Assembly: GCA_016712665.1 (NCBI GenBank)
Contig: JADJQP010000009.1
Span: 1 to 64,000 of the forward strand
DNA from: Bacteroidota bacterium
GTDB lineage: Bacteria > Bacteroidota > Bacteroidia > Chitinophagales > Chitinophagaceae
Direction: 5' to 3'
DNA: 64,000 nt
The number at the start of each line of letters is the position of its first letter. The first letter of the stretch is position 1. Under the pieces are notes generated by a model, which did not search any database, had not been told where the DNA came from, and saw nothing but the letters and a program-made list of their open reading frames with translations. Made by a program: the position numbers and the translations under genes. This document shows positions 27,344 through 36,537 of this stretch, piece after piece.

Positions 27344-28762
27344 ATGAGAAATTTACTTCTTATGGGTTTGCTGGCATACAGCAGTCTGGTATTGGGGCAA
27401 ACCAAATCCTGGACATTAGAGCAATGCATTCAATATGCCATTGACAATAACCTAGACGTGAAACTATCCCAATTAACTGCAGAGCAAAGTAAAATCACCC
27501 ACGATCAGTCTAAATTATACATGGTTCCAGATTTGAATTCCAATCTGGGTCAGTATTACCAATCGGGAAGAAGCATTGACCGCTACACCAATACCTTCGT
27601 AAAAAAAGGAATTTACAGCGGCAACTATGGACTTTCTAGCGGTCTTACACTTTTTGCCGGAGGAAGCATAAGAAACAATATAGAATATACCCGATATCTG
27701 TGGATGGCATCTGAGCAAGATGTAAAATCGGTAGAACAAAATATAAGTTTAAATGTGGCCAACTTGTTTTTGCAAATTGCCCAAGCCAAAGAACTTATTG
27801 AAAGCAGCAAACAAAACATTGCCAATACAAAAGCCCAGTTAGAAAGGGCTGAAATACAATTTGCTGCCGGATCTATTAACGAAGGCCAAGTGCTAAATTT
27901 AAAAGCCCAAATGGCCAACGATGAAACCAATATGGTGAATGCCGAAAATCAAGAAGCCAATGCTTTGGTGTCGCTAAAAATGTTACTACGCCTGCCATTA
28001 GAAGAGAACTTTACCATTGCGTTGCCAACATTGGGGTCCCAATCCATTCAAGAATATCCCGAAACTTTGGTGAATCTATATACATCTGCGGCAAGTAGAA
28101 GGCCCGATATATTGGCTGCCGACCTTAGGGTTCAAGGTTCTACGTATTATAAAAAATACACCAAAGGATCACTATACCCAACTTTATCTTTGGGCCTCAA
28201 TTTAAATTCTGTATATTCTTCCAACGCAAGCACTTTAGAAAGTGTGACCCAAGGAGCTTTGATGCCAATTGGAATTGTAAAAAATACCAATGAAATAGTT
28301 GAAGCGCCTCTTTTAAAATACAATTATTCCAGTCCCAGTTATACCAATCAATTAAAAAGCAATTTCGGCCAATCTGTTGGCTTAAACCTTTCCATTCCAG
28401 TATTTAACCGTTTTTCAGTCCGCAACAATTACAAGTTTGCCAGTCTTGATTTAGAAAGAACCATTTTAACTTCGGAGAGAACCAAACAAAACTTATATAA
28501 TGAAGTTGCAGGTGTGTTTACAGCATACAATGCTGCAATGAAAAAATACAAAGCCGCAGCCTTATCTGAAGATGCTCAAAAGAAAAATTTAGACTTCATT
28601 CAAAAAAGATTTGATGGAGGCCAAGGAAGTGCTACTGACCTTCAAATTGCCAAAGCCAATTATGTTGCAGCCAATGCCAATTTTGTATCAGCAAAATATG
28701 AATATGTATTTAGAAAACTCATATTGGATTTTTATATGGGTAAAAAATTAGAAATAAATTAA
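27344..28762 (+). CDS. TolC-family outer-membrane efflux protein
   Basis: The protein has 472 residues. The signal peptide ends around LVLGQ. Two related halves each carry long coiled-coil helices: N-terminal WTLEQCIQYAIDNNLDVKLSQL, the second half ASRRPDILAADLRVQGS and QKRFDGGQGSATDLQIAKANY. It forms a trimeric duct across the outer membrane and periplasm. The periplasmic adaptor gene follows 2 nt after its stop, so the two make one operon. No inner-membrane pump gene is next to them. Confidence 0.93.
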   Translation: MRNLLLMGLLAYSSLVLGQTKSWTLEQCIQYAIDNNLDVKLSQLTAEQSKITHDQSKLYMVPDLNSNLGQYYQSGRSIDRYTNTFVKKGIYSGNYGLSSGLTLFAGGSIRNNIEYTRYLWMASEQDVKSVEQNISLNVANLFLQIAQAKELIESSKQNIANTKAQLERAEIQFAAGSINEGQVLNLKAQMANDETNMVNAENQEANALVSLKMLLRLPLEENFTIALPTLGSQSIQEYPETLVNLYTSAASRRPDILAADLRVQGSTYYKKYTKGSLYPTLSLGLNLNSVYSSNASTLESVTQGALMPIGIVKNTNEIVEAPLLKYNYSSPSYTNQLKSNFGQSVGLNLSIPVFNRFSVRNNYKFASLDLERTILTSERTKQNLYNEVAGVFTAYNAAMKKYKAAALSEDAQKKNLDFIQKRFDGGQGSATDLQIAKANYVAANANFVSAKYEYVFRKLILDFYMGKKLEIN

Positions 28763-28764
28763 TA

Positions 28765-30087
28765 GTGAATAAAAAAAATAAAAGGATCTGGATTATTGGA
28801 GGCTTGGTTCTTGGTGTAATCTTGCTTGCAGTTTTTGCAAAAAAGGGCGAAAATGCCACTTTGGTTGCCACTGAAATTGCAGTAAAAAGAAACATTACTG
28901 AAATTGTAAGTGTAAATGGGAAAATCCAGCCCGAAAGTGAAGTAAAAATAAGCCCAGATGTCAGTGGTGAAATCATTGAAATGGCGGTAAAAGAGGGGGA
29001 TAGCGTGGTTGCAGGACAATTGTTATTGCGCATCAATCCAGATATTTACCAAACACAAATGAACCAACTGCAAGCCAATTTAGACAATGGCTTGGCAGGC
29101 TTATCTAGTCAAGAAGCCCAGAAGGAAAGCGTTAAAGCCGCCCTCATACAAGCTGAGAGCAATTATTTGAGGATAAAAAAACTTTACGAGCAGAAAGTTT
29201 CTAGCGAACAGGAATATGAACAAGCCCGGTTGCAATTTGAGACTGCAAAAGCCAATATGGGTGCTGCCGATAAAAATATATTGGCAGCCAAATACAGTGT
29301 ACAAAGTTTAAGAGCAAGTTTGGATCAAGGAAGAAAAAACATGGGCAGAACCAGCATTTTTGCACCTGCCAGTGGTATTGTTACCAATCTAAATTCTGAG
29401 AAAGGTGAACGTGTTGTTGGAACAGCTCAAATGGCCGGTACCGAAATTATGCGGGTGAGCAATTTGAACAGCATGGAGGTAGAGGTAAATGTGAATGAAA
29501 ACGATATAGTCAGAATAAAAAATGGCGATAGTGCCAACATTAAAGTTTCTGCCTGGCCCAATAGAATTTTCAAAGGAATTGTAACTGAAATTGCCAATTC
29601 AGCCCGATTTGAGGCAGCATCTGCAATTACTGATCAAGCCACCAATTATGTGGTTAAAGTGCGCATTCTTGCTTCAAGTTATTCTGATTTGGGCGAAGGA
29701 AGAAAACAGCCGTTTCGCAGCGGAATGACAGCCACTGTAGATATACAAACAGCAACCAAAAACAATGTGCTGTGTATTCCTATTTCTGCGGTCACCACGC
29801 GCGAACCCACGCAAAAATCTGACAGTAAGGTAGCGGTAAAAGACAAAAAAGAAATTGAAAAAAATAAAGGCGAAATTACCAGAACCTGGGTATTTATTTT
29901 AGAAAATGGCAAAGCAAAATCCATAGAAGTAACTACAGGAATTCAAGACATCAACTATTTTGAATTGCTAACAGGATTAAAAGAAGGCGATGAAGTGATT
30001 TCCGCGCCAGGAATGGCTATAGCCAAAAGATTGAATGACGGTGATAAGGTAAAAAAAGTAGATAAAGATAAAGTTTTTGAAAAATAA
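28765..30087 (+). CDS. HlyD/MacA-type periplasmic adaptor protein
   Basis: The protein has 440 residues with a GTG start at 28765, the only start that leaves the N-terminal membrane anchor (RIWIIGGLVLGVILLAVFA) in place. The biotinyl-lipoyl half-motif VKEGDSVVAGQLLLRINPD is followed by a coiled-coil hairpin (about 90-190), then GRTSIFAPASGIVTNLNSEKGERVVG and beta-barrel segments with VNVNENDIVRI. It bridges an inner-membrane pump to TolC. Near the C-terminus there is an insertion rich in Lys and Glu (about 350-370). The gene that follows is on the other strand, so its pump partner must be elsewhere. Confidence 0.92.
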   Translation: MNKKNKRIWIIGGLVLGVILLAVFAKKGENATLVATEIAVKRNITEIVSVNGKIQPESEVKISPDVSGEIIEMAVKEGDSVVAGQLLLRINPDIYQTQMNQLQANLDNGLAGLSSQEAQKESVKAALIQAESNYLRIKKLYEQKVSSEQEYEQARLQFETAKANMGAADKNILAAKYSVQSLRASLDQGRKNMGRTSIFAPASGIVTNLNSEKGERVVGTAQMAGTEIMRVSNLNSMEVEVNVNENDIVRIKNGDSANIKVSAWPNRIFKGIVTEIANSARFEAASAITDQATNYVVKVRILASSYSDLGEGRKQPFRSGMTATVDIQTATKNNVLCIPISAVTTREPTQKSDSKVAVKDKKEIEKNKGEITRTWVFILENGKAKSIEVTTGIQDINYFELLTGLKEGDEVISAPGMAIAKRLNDGDKVKKVDKDKVFEK

Positions 30088-30092
30088 TTTTA

Positions 30093-31196
30093 TTAGAATT
30101 TAAGGGCCAAACTGCTCACCAACATTTGGTTGTTTCTTGTAGACACTCCATTGTCTAGTAAAAACATTTTTTGTTTGCCCCAAAACCCCCTTCCTTCCAC
30201 ACGGAACAAAGCATTATTGCCTATTTCAAGTGAATAATTCAGTGTAAAACTCTGTACTTGAAATCCTGAATTATTGGTCATATTTTTCACAACAATTTCT
30301 TCGGGATCCGCATACATGTCATATTTAACTGCAACTGAATGTTTGGGCAAAAAACGCCATTTTAATTGCAAAGCTGCACTCCCCCATTTGCCTGCTTTTG
30401 CATTATTCATGCTATCCAAATGGGTTTCATTTCCTGCAGTAAGGCAAAACGAAGCAGATACTTTTCCATCTCGGTTGTAATCTCCGTTAATATTTCCAAA
30501 ATATCGGGTTCTTAAATTGGGCATGGAATCATACCTCGAATCCCCGGCATATGCAGCAAAACTAAATGCCCATTTGGCATTCGGTTTAAACTCAACACTG
30601 CTGCCCAAAGCGGGTTTGTCATTGATTTTTCTAATGCGCTGCCATCCATTTAAAAAATACCAAATAAAATTCCATTTTTGATTGATTTTATGGCTGCTTC
30701 TAAATCCGCTTAAATAATATGGACTGTTTTCACTCCCCAGTGATCGGGTATAGATAATTTGATCATAAGAAATAGCGGTTTCATTGGTATATGGCGAACC
30801 AAAAACCCCAAAATCCAACCACCAATTTCTCTTTTTTAGTGGCTTAATTCCAGCATAACCTTCGTACACATGTTGCCAGAAAGCCGGTTCGGCAGCATAA
30901 TTCATCTCCATAAAGCTGCCAATTGCTGGTGTGAATGAGGCCCTGCTTCTGGAATTTTCAAAACTAAAATTCACAAAGGCCAGATTCAACCCCAACTCAT
31001 TGTGTTTTGCAGCAGCATATAAATAAGGCAAAGTAGGGTCTTTCGGTTTGGAAAATGTATAATTAAAATAGGCATCTAAATAGGCGTTTATTTGCAATTT
31101 GGTTGCAGAATCGGCGCCAGAATAAATCACAAATTGTGAATGGGATTTACCAAAATAAATGAACAACAAAAGCCATGCATATTTCTTCCATTTCAT
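30093..31196 (-). CDS. Outer-membrane beta-barrel porin-like protein
   Basis: The protein has 367 residues. A signal peptide ends near FGKSHSQ. The barrel alternates polar and aromatic strands: LQINAYLDAYFNYTFSKP, ASFTPAIGSFMEMNYAAEPAFWQHVYEGYAGIK, WWLDFGVFGSPYTNE and FIWYFLNGWQRI. Similar Bacteroidota proteins fall in the BBP2 (DUF1597-like) porin family. It probably forms a passive pore. It converges with the adaptor gene, whose end lies 5 bp away. Substrate unknown. Confidence 0.8.
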   Translation of the reverse strand: MKWKKYAWLLLFIYFGKSHSQFVIYSGADSATKLQINAYLDAYFNYTFSKPKDPTLPYLYAAAKHNELGLNLAFVNFSFENSRSRASFTPAIGSFMEMNYAAEPAFWQHVYEGYAGIKPLKKRNWWLDFGVFGSPYTNETAISYDQIIYTRSLGSENSPYYLSGFRSSHKINQKWNFIWYFLNGWQRIRKINDKPALGSSVEFKPNAKWAFSFAAYAGDSRYDSMPNLRTRYFGNINGDYNRDGKVSASFCLTAGNETHLDSMNNAKAGKWGSAALQLKWRFLPKHSVAVKYDMYADPEEIVVKNMTNNSGFQVQSFTLNYSLEIGNNALFRVEGRGFWGKQKMFLLDNGVSTRNNQMLVSSLALKF

Positions 31197-31226
31197 TTGG
31201 CGAAAATAACAGTAAAGTGGAAATAA

Positions 31227-32054
31227 TTATCCTATTTTAAACGTGCGCATACTCATGCCGCCGTATTCTACCGATTGGTACAATGTTTCAATAGGCTCTA
31301 AGCCACCTGCCAAGCCCATAACATACATCAATGGGGCATAGTGGTCTGGTGTAGGCACAGAAAGTTTTCCAGCAGAGGTGGTGTCGTATTTTGTTAAGGC
31401 TTTCCAATTGCAATCCAATATGCAATTGCCCACCCAGGTATCGAACTCTACTGCCCAATCAAAAGGTGTTGTATTTCCATCTGCAAATCTTGGAAAACTC
31501 ATTTGCAAGTTGTGCACCACATTGCCACTGCCTACAATCAAAACGCCTTTTTCACGCAGAGATTGAAGCTTTGCGGCCAATTCAAAATGGTAATCCATAG
31601 ATTTATAATAATCTATACTCATTTGAAAAACTGGAATATCTGCATTGGGAAACACATGTTTCAAAACTGTCCAGGCACCATGGTCCAAGCCCCAGTCTTG
31701 AGTTAATGCACTTCCTTCTATCAATTGTTGCGCCTCACTGGCTTTTTCGGGAGAACCTTTAGCGGGGTATTGCACATCAAACAACTCTTGAGGAAATCCT
31801 CCAAAATCATGTATTGTAGGCGGATTTTCTGCACTGTTGATAAACGTGCCTTTGGTAAGCCAGTGCGCCGATACACATAAAACTGCTTTGGGTTTATTTG
31901 TAGACACCAAATTATTTCCCAAATTATTTAAAGCACGGGTGAAATCATTTTCCCGCAATGCATTCATGGGGTCGCCATGGCCAATAAATACCAAGGGTTG
32001 TTTAGGGGTGCTTTCACCCTCGTGAATTGCCTTATGAAAATCTTGGATGTTCAT
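31227..32054 (-). CDS. ygiD: 4,5-DOPA-dioxygenase-type extradiol dioxygenase (YgiD-like)
   Basis: The protein has 275 residues. LVFIGHGDPMNAL, VLCVSAHWLTKGTFI, PPTIHDFGGFPQELFD and DWGLDHGAWTVLKHVFP are the metal-binding His blocks of the LigB/DODA family. The end TPDHYAPLMYVMGLA matches as well. The fold cleaves catechol rings beside the hydroxyls using zinc or iron; bacterial YgiD acts on DOPA in vitro, and its natural substrate is unknown. The frame is intact. It sits 28 bp before the next gene's stop on the same strand. Confidence 0.93.
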   Translation of the reverse strand: MNIQDFHKAIHEGESTPKQPLVFIGHGDPMNALRENDFTRALNNLGNNLVSTNKPKAVLCVSAHWLTKGTFINSAENPPTIHDFGGFPQELFDVQYPAKGSPEKASEAQQLIEGSALTQDWGLDHGAWTVLKHVFPNADIPVFQMSIDYYKSMDYHFELAAKLQSLREKGVLIVGSGNVVHNLQMSFPRFADGNTTPFDWAVEFDTWVGNCILDCNWKALTKYDTTSAGKLSVPTPDHYAPLMYVMGLAGGLEPIETLYQSVEYGGMSMRTFKIG

Positions 32055-32082
32055 TTATTTGTTCAAACAAATTTAACACTAT

Positions 32083-33015
32083 TTACCGATTTAACAACAA
32101 CATCAATTCGCCTACCACCTCTTTGTGTTTGCTCCAAATTAAAAAGTGGTCACCCTCTTCTATCGCAATGGTTTTTACACTAGCCATTGTAAGTTTTTCC
32201 TTTACATATTTTTGATTGCCAAAAGGAGCCATCCAATCTTTGGTTCCATGGAATTCAGTTACTGCACAATTTATTTTTTTATAATCTGGCTCCATTTTCT
32301 GAACCTCAGTGGGCAGTGGTTGCATTTCTTGGGTTGAATTGAGCAACATTTTGGGCATCATCCATTTCACCAGCCAAAATTTTGAATAATGTTGCATAAA
32401 TCTTTTAACGGTAATGCCTGCTTCAACTTCTGGAGAAATAGTAGGTGAAATTAAAAACAAACCGGCAATTTCGTTTGGCCTTATGGTGGCGGTTTTCACT
32501 GCGATGGGACCTCCGTATGAATGTCCCATTACAACAACTTTGGATTTGTTTTTTCGGTGATCTATAAAATAGGCCACCACCTCTGCTTGGTCGATTAATT
32601 GGGCAAATCCTTCACGATTACTTTGTCCATAACCAGGCCTGTCAAAAGCAAGCAATCTGTACTTATGTGCCAAATTAGAATCCCCTAAATAGTCTTTTAA
32701 ATCAGTCCAACTGCCTGGGGAGCCATGCACAATCACCACCAAACGACCGGTATCTGGACCGCTTGCAACAAAATGCACTTTTACACCATTAATGACTACT
32801 GTGGAATCGGTATAAGGTATTTTTCTGTCTTGAAAATATTTTTTTACTTCCAAATCGGTCATCCCCATAGGTACAAAATGGAATGCCAGCGGCAGAAAAT
32901 ACAGTATGACCAAAACGGGAATACAAATTTTCCAAAAGAGTCGGATTCTGCCTTTTTTATTGCGCCACACAATGCAAATTAAACAGTTTTCTTTGAAACC
33001 ATAATTTTCATGCAA
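32083..33015 (-). CDS. Membrane-anchored alpha/beta hydrolase
   Basis: The protein has 310 residues. An N-terminal helix (IPVLVILYFLPLAFHFVP, about 32-49) anchors an alpha/beta hydrolase domain. It has the oxyanion segment VHGSPGSW, nucleophile elbow GHSYGGP and late His in EEGDHFLIW. It is an esterase or similar serine hydrolase, substrate unknown, facing the periplasm if the anchor is typical. The likely start ATG 33015 precedes a short charged leader (NKKGRIRLFWK) before the anchor. Confidence 0.85.
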   Translation of the reverse strand: MHENYGFKENCLICIVWRNKKGRIRLFWKICIPVLVILYFLPLAFHFVPMGMTDLEVKKYFQDRKIPYTDSTVVINGVKVHFVASGPDTGRLVVIVHGSPGSWTDLKDYLGDSNLAHKYRLLAFDRPGYGQSNREGFAQLIDQAEVVAYFIDHRKNKSKVVVMGHSYGGPIAVKTATIRPNEIAGLFLISPTISPEVEAGITVKRFMQHYSKFWLVKWMMPKMLLNSTQEMQPLPTEVQKMEPDYKKINCAVTEFHGTKDWMAPFGNQKYVKEKLTMASVKTIAIEEGDHFLIWSKHKEVVGELMLLLNR

Positions 33016-33183
33016 TTCAGGTGAAAAACAACCAAGTTATTTGTCCCTCCTCTTTTTGCAATACAATTTCTTTGAAAAAGAAACTGATGAATAACTACTT
33101 TAAATTTATAGAGTAGAATTACTTGTTTAAAACAAAGCGTAGAAAATCGATTTCAAAAACGATTAAGTCTTTAATTTGCAGAA

Positions 33184-33591
33184 ATGAATCATTGGCTAAT
33201 AAAATCTGAGCCACATAAATACCCTTGGGAGCAGTTTGTGAAAGATAAAAAAACCCACTGGGATGGGGTGCGCAATTACGCTGCCAGAAACAACTTACGC
33301 GACATGAAGGTAGGTGACCTGCTTATGTTTTACCACAGCAATGAGGGCAAAGAGGTAGTGGGAATTGCAGAAGTAATTGGAGAAAGTTATCAGGACCCCA
33401 CAACGGATGATTCAAATTGGGTAGTGGTAGATGTGAAGCCTGTAAAAAAACTAAAACGACCCGTTACACTTAGTGAGATGAAAGCCGACAAGAGATTGGA
33501 CAAAATGGAATTGATAAGAATTTCAAGGCTTTCTGTTTCAAAATTAACAAAAGACGAGTTTGATATCATACTTTCGCTGTCGGAATCATGA
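33184..33591 (+). CDS. EVE-domain protein (thymocyte nuclear protein 1-like)
   Basis: The protein has 135 residues and is essentially all EVE domain: MNHWLIKSEPHKYPWEQF, HWDGVRNYAARNNLRDMKVGDLLMFYHSN, then VVGIAEVIGESYQDPT. EVE domains belong to the PUA-like group that reads modified bases in DNA or RNA; in bacteria they often sit near modification-dependent restriction genes. Here it overlaps pyrR by 4 bp, so it is read with the pyrimidine genes. A role in nucleic-acid quality control or nucleotide metabolism is inference. Confidence 0.93.
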   Translation: MNHWLIKSEPHKYPWEQFVKDKKTHWDGVRNYAARNNLRDMKVGDLLMFYHSNEGKEVVGIAEVIGESYQDPTTDDSNWVVVDVKPVKKLKRPVTLSEMKADKRLDKMELIRISRLSVSKLTKDEFDIILSLSES

Positions 33592-34124
33592 TTGAGCCAC
33601 GTGTTTTGCTTTCACACAAGCGCATTGAACTCATTATTCGCAGGTTTGCCCTGCAAATAGGTGAAAACCATGGCAACATGGAAAAATGTGCAGTCATAGG
33701 TTTACAGCCGAGGGGCGTGGAATTGTCGCGAAGGTTGCAATCCACCATTCAAGAATTGTATCCCCAAAATGCCATAAAATACGGTGAACTGGACAACAGT
33801 TTTTTTAGGGACGACATAGGCAGGGGTGATCTAATAGTGCCCAGCCCCACCAAATTGGATTTCTCTACAGAAGGTTTGCATATTATTTTGGTAGACGATG
33901 TACTTTTTACCGGCCGCAGCGTTAGGGCGGGAATTGACGCATTGATGAATTATGGCCGCCCAGCGAGTGTAGAGCTTATGGTACTCATCGACCGTAGATT
34001 TAACAGGGAACTGCCCATAGCAGCAGATTATGCCGGTGCTATTGTAGACAGCCGCAGCACTGGAGAACATGTAAAAGTAGAATGGAAGGAACACGACAAT
34101 AAAGTTTGGCTTTTGAGCAAATAA
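33588..34124 (+). CDS. pyrR: PyrR bifunctional regulator/uracil phosphoribosyltransferase
   Basis: The protein has 178 residues, a type I PRTase fold. The PRPP loop is IILVDDVLFTGRSVRAGIDAL, near residues 100-118; RDDIGRGDL lies before it and VELMVLIDRRFNRELPI after. In Gram-positives it regulates pyrimidine operons by attenuation; in Bacteroidota its regulatory role is less clear, and it can act as uracil phosphoribosyltransferase. It overlaps the EVE gene (ATGA) and is followed 2 nt later by pyrB. Confidence 0.95.
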   Translation: MIEPRVLLSHKRIELIIRRFALQIGENHGNMEKCAVIGLQPRGVELSRRLQSTIQELYPQNAIKYGELDNSFFRDDIGRGDLIVPSPTKLDFSTEGLHIILVDDVLFTGRSVRAGIDALMNYGRPASVELMVLIDRRFNRELPIAADYAGAIVDSRSTGEHVKVEWKEHDNKVWLLSK

Positions 34125-34126
34125 CC

Positions 34127-35074
34127 ATGACACAGGCAGCCACTATGAAACACCTCCTTGGAATCAAAGGGCTTTCAGAAGAAAGCATGAGATTGATTTT
34201 CCAAACAGCAGACAATTTTAAACAGTTATTAAACAGCCCTGTAAAGAAAACCCCTTCTTTAAGAGATATTACAGTTGCCAATTTGTTTTTTGAAAACAGC
34301 ACCCGAACCAGGGTGTCATTTGAACTCGCTGAAAAACGACTTTCTGCCGATGTTCTCAATTTTTCCAGCAGCAGCAGCAGTGTTAAAAAAGGCGAAACTC
34401 TAATTGACACCGTAAACAATATTTTAAGCATGAAGGTGGACATGATAGTCATGCGCCATCCAGCACCTGGAGCTTGTTTGTTTCTTGCCCGCCATGTAAA
34501 TGCACAAATTATTAATGCAGGCGACGGCACCCATGAGCACCCTACCCAAGCCTTGTTGGATGCATTTTCCATTCGAGAAAAGTTGGGTGATGTGGCAGGC
34601 AAAAAAGTGGTAATTGTGGGCGACATTCTACATTCACGGGTGGCATTAAGCAATATTTTCTGCCTAAAAGCCCTTGGTGCCGAAGTAATGGTTTGTGGGC
34701 CACCAACATTAATCCCAAGGTATATATCAAATTTGGGAATTAAGGTTGAACACAACCTGGAAAAAGCCTTGAATTGGTGCGATGTGGCCAATATGCTTCG
34801 CATACAATTGGAACGCCAGGACATTCAGTATTTTCCTTCTCTCAGAGAATATAGCATGCAGTATGGACTTAGCATGGATGTGCTGAACCGGTTAAATAAA
34901 GAAATAGTTGTTATGCACCCAGGTCCTATCAATCGTGGTGTTGAAATCAGCAGTGAAGTAGCTGATTCTTCGCATAGTATTATCCTTCAACAAGTAGAAA
35001 ATGGAGTGGCTGTGCGCATGGCCGTATTGTACTTATTGGCACAATATCGCTTACAGGGAAACACAACTGCATAA
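34127..35074 (+). CDS. pyrB: Aspartate carbamoyltransferase catalytic subunit
   Basis: The protein has 315 residues. Carbamoyl phosphate binding shows FENSTRTRVSFELA; the active-site loop includes SSSSSSVKKGE. Further blocks are MRHPAPGA, HEHPTQALLDAFSI and PGPINRGVEI. It joins carbamoyl phosphate to aspartate in the first committed step of pyrimidine synthesis. Start ATG 34127 lies just after the pyrR stop; a longer frame from 34106 would overlap pyrR. No pyrI regulatory subunit follows, as is usual beside PyrR. Confidence 0.97.
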   Translation: MTQAATMKHLLGIKGLSEESMRLIFQTADNFKQLLNSPVKKTPSLRDITVANLFFENSTRTRVSFELAEKRLSADVLNFSSSSSSVKKGETLIDTVNNILSMKVDMIVMRHPAPGACLFLARHVNAQIINAGDGTHEHPTQALLDAFSIREKLGDVAGKKVVIVGDILHSRVALSNIFCLKALGAEVMVCGPPTLIPRYISNLGIKVEHNLEKALNWCDVANMLRIQLERQDIQYFPSLREYSMQYGLSMDVLNRLNKEIVVMHPGPINRGVEISSEVADSSHSIILQQVENGVAVRMAVLYLLAQYRLQGNTTA

Positions 35075-35167
35075 ATTTTGACAAACACATTCAGATTTGC
35101 GCAATGGGCTGCTGAATTAATGTAGAAAACTTGTTCATGATGCCCAAAATAGGAATGTAATTTCGCC

Positions 35168-36215
35168 TTGTTGAATCAGACCGATAAAATAACCAATCCA
35201 GTTTTAGTAACCCACAGCAGAGGGGGAATTACAGAGAGTTTTCACCGTGGTGTAATATGTGTTGTAAATGAACATGGAAACATTATCGCATCACTGGGAG
35301 ATGTTAAACAAATTTGTTTTCCGAGGTCTGCTTTAAAATATTTTCAGCATATTCCATTAATTACTTGGGGCTTTCGAGCATTTTGGCTTTACATTGAAAG
35401 ATTTGGCCCTAATGTGTGGTTCGCATAATGGAGAAGACATGCACGTTGAAGGGGCAAATCATATATTATCCAAAATTGGTTTGAATGTTTCTAACCTGGG
35501 TTGCGGCTCCCAAGCACCCACCCATAAATCCGATTATGTAAAAATCATTCGCAATGGGCAAGAACCTACCGCTATTCACAACAACTGCAGCGGCAAACAC
35601 GGTGGCTTTTTGGCATACTGTGTTTTTAATGGCTTGAGCACATCTGATTATTTTAATTTAGACCATCCATTGCATCAAGAAATTCGGAAAATTTCAGCAA
35701 TGATGCATGAAATGGAACCAGAAGAATTAATACCCGGTATTGATGGTTGTAGTGCCCCCATCTTTGGCATGCCCGTGTACAACCAAGCAATTGCATATAA
35801 AAATTTAATGGCCCCTGAAAAATTCGGAACCGCAATTGCCAAAGCTTGTCACATGATCACTGAAGCCATTGCTACTTATCCCGAACTCATTGCAGGTACA
35901 AAACGCTATTGCACGGACTTAATCAGTGTTACCAGCGGTAAAGTCATTGGGAAAACGGGTGCAGACGGAGTTTACAGCATAGGAATCCCAAGCAAAAAAT
36001 GGGGTGTTTGCATCAAAATTGATGATGGCAAAATGGGACCACAGTACAATGTAGCTCAAAGCTTGTTGGAAACATTGAATTTGGTTTCTGAAGAGGAAGC
36101 CTCTAAATTGCAAGGATATTTGGAATCTGAAATACGCAACTGGGCAGGCTTAACAACTGGAAAAACCCAGGTTACAACCATAGTTCAAAACCTAAACTTA
36201 AACACAACAGCATGA
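35168..36215 (+). CDS. Asparaginase (asparaginase_II family), one frameshift
   Basis: Two pieces, 35168 to about 35365 and from there to 36215, form one protein of about 349 residues. N-terminal: PVLVTHSRGGITESFHRG, IIASLGDVKQICFPRSALKYFQ. C-terminal: HNGEDMHVEGANHILSKIGL, NNCSGKHGGFLAYC, GIDGCSAPIFGMPVY and CIKIDDGKMGP. The pattern is of the Rhizobium-type asparaginase_II family, unlike the E. coli or plant types. It hydrolyses asparagine to aspartate and ammonia, and aspartate is the PyrB substrate. One surplus base at ACTTGGGG (about 35365) breaks the frame. The first start is TTG 35168, 9 nt after a TAATTTCG box. Confidence 0.88.
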
Positions 36216-36504
36216 ATGTATTCTTTGTTGAAAGTGATTTGCCCGATTTAAATGCAGAGTTCCTGCAACTTCTGCCCAGGCACAGAAAAGCAGTAGACCG
36301 TCTTTTTACCGAAGGCAAACTTTTAATGTATGCAGTAAACGACGACAGAACCAAATGGTGGTGTACGGTAAAGGCCGATGATGAATTTAAAGCCATGGAA
36401 ATATTGGGAGAAATGCCTCTAATTAAGTTTCTAAGCCCACCATTCACAACCTTATGCTGTACAATGGCAGTGAGCAGCTCATGCCAGGTATTAGTTTAAA
36501 CTAA
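36212..36504 (+). CDS. YciI-like small protein, late frameshift
   Basis: The start MNVFFVESDLPDLNAEFLQLLPRHRKAVDRLFTEGKL is the YciI/dimeric ferredoxin-like pattern. Its ATG overlaps the asparaginase stop. As written it ends at 36499 in an unlikely tail, PPFTTLCCTMAVSSSC. If one base is skipped near 36435 it runs KPTIHNLMLYNGSEQLMPGISLN to a stop at 36504, which reads much better. Function unknown; small proteins of this fold can be enzymes or structural partners. It is part of the pyrimidine-asparaginase operon by overlap. Confidence 0.7.
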
Positions 36505-36537
36505 GGCTTACTTTTTAATTCTATAAGGGGACATTCC

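Noticed and set aside
28765..28775. A downstream ATG as the adaptor start
   Set aside because: No ATG lies before the membrane anchor; the GTG keeps it and follows the TolC stop by 2 nt.
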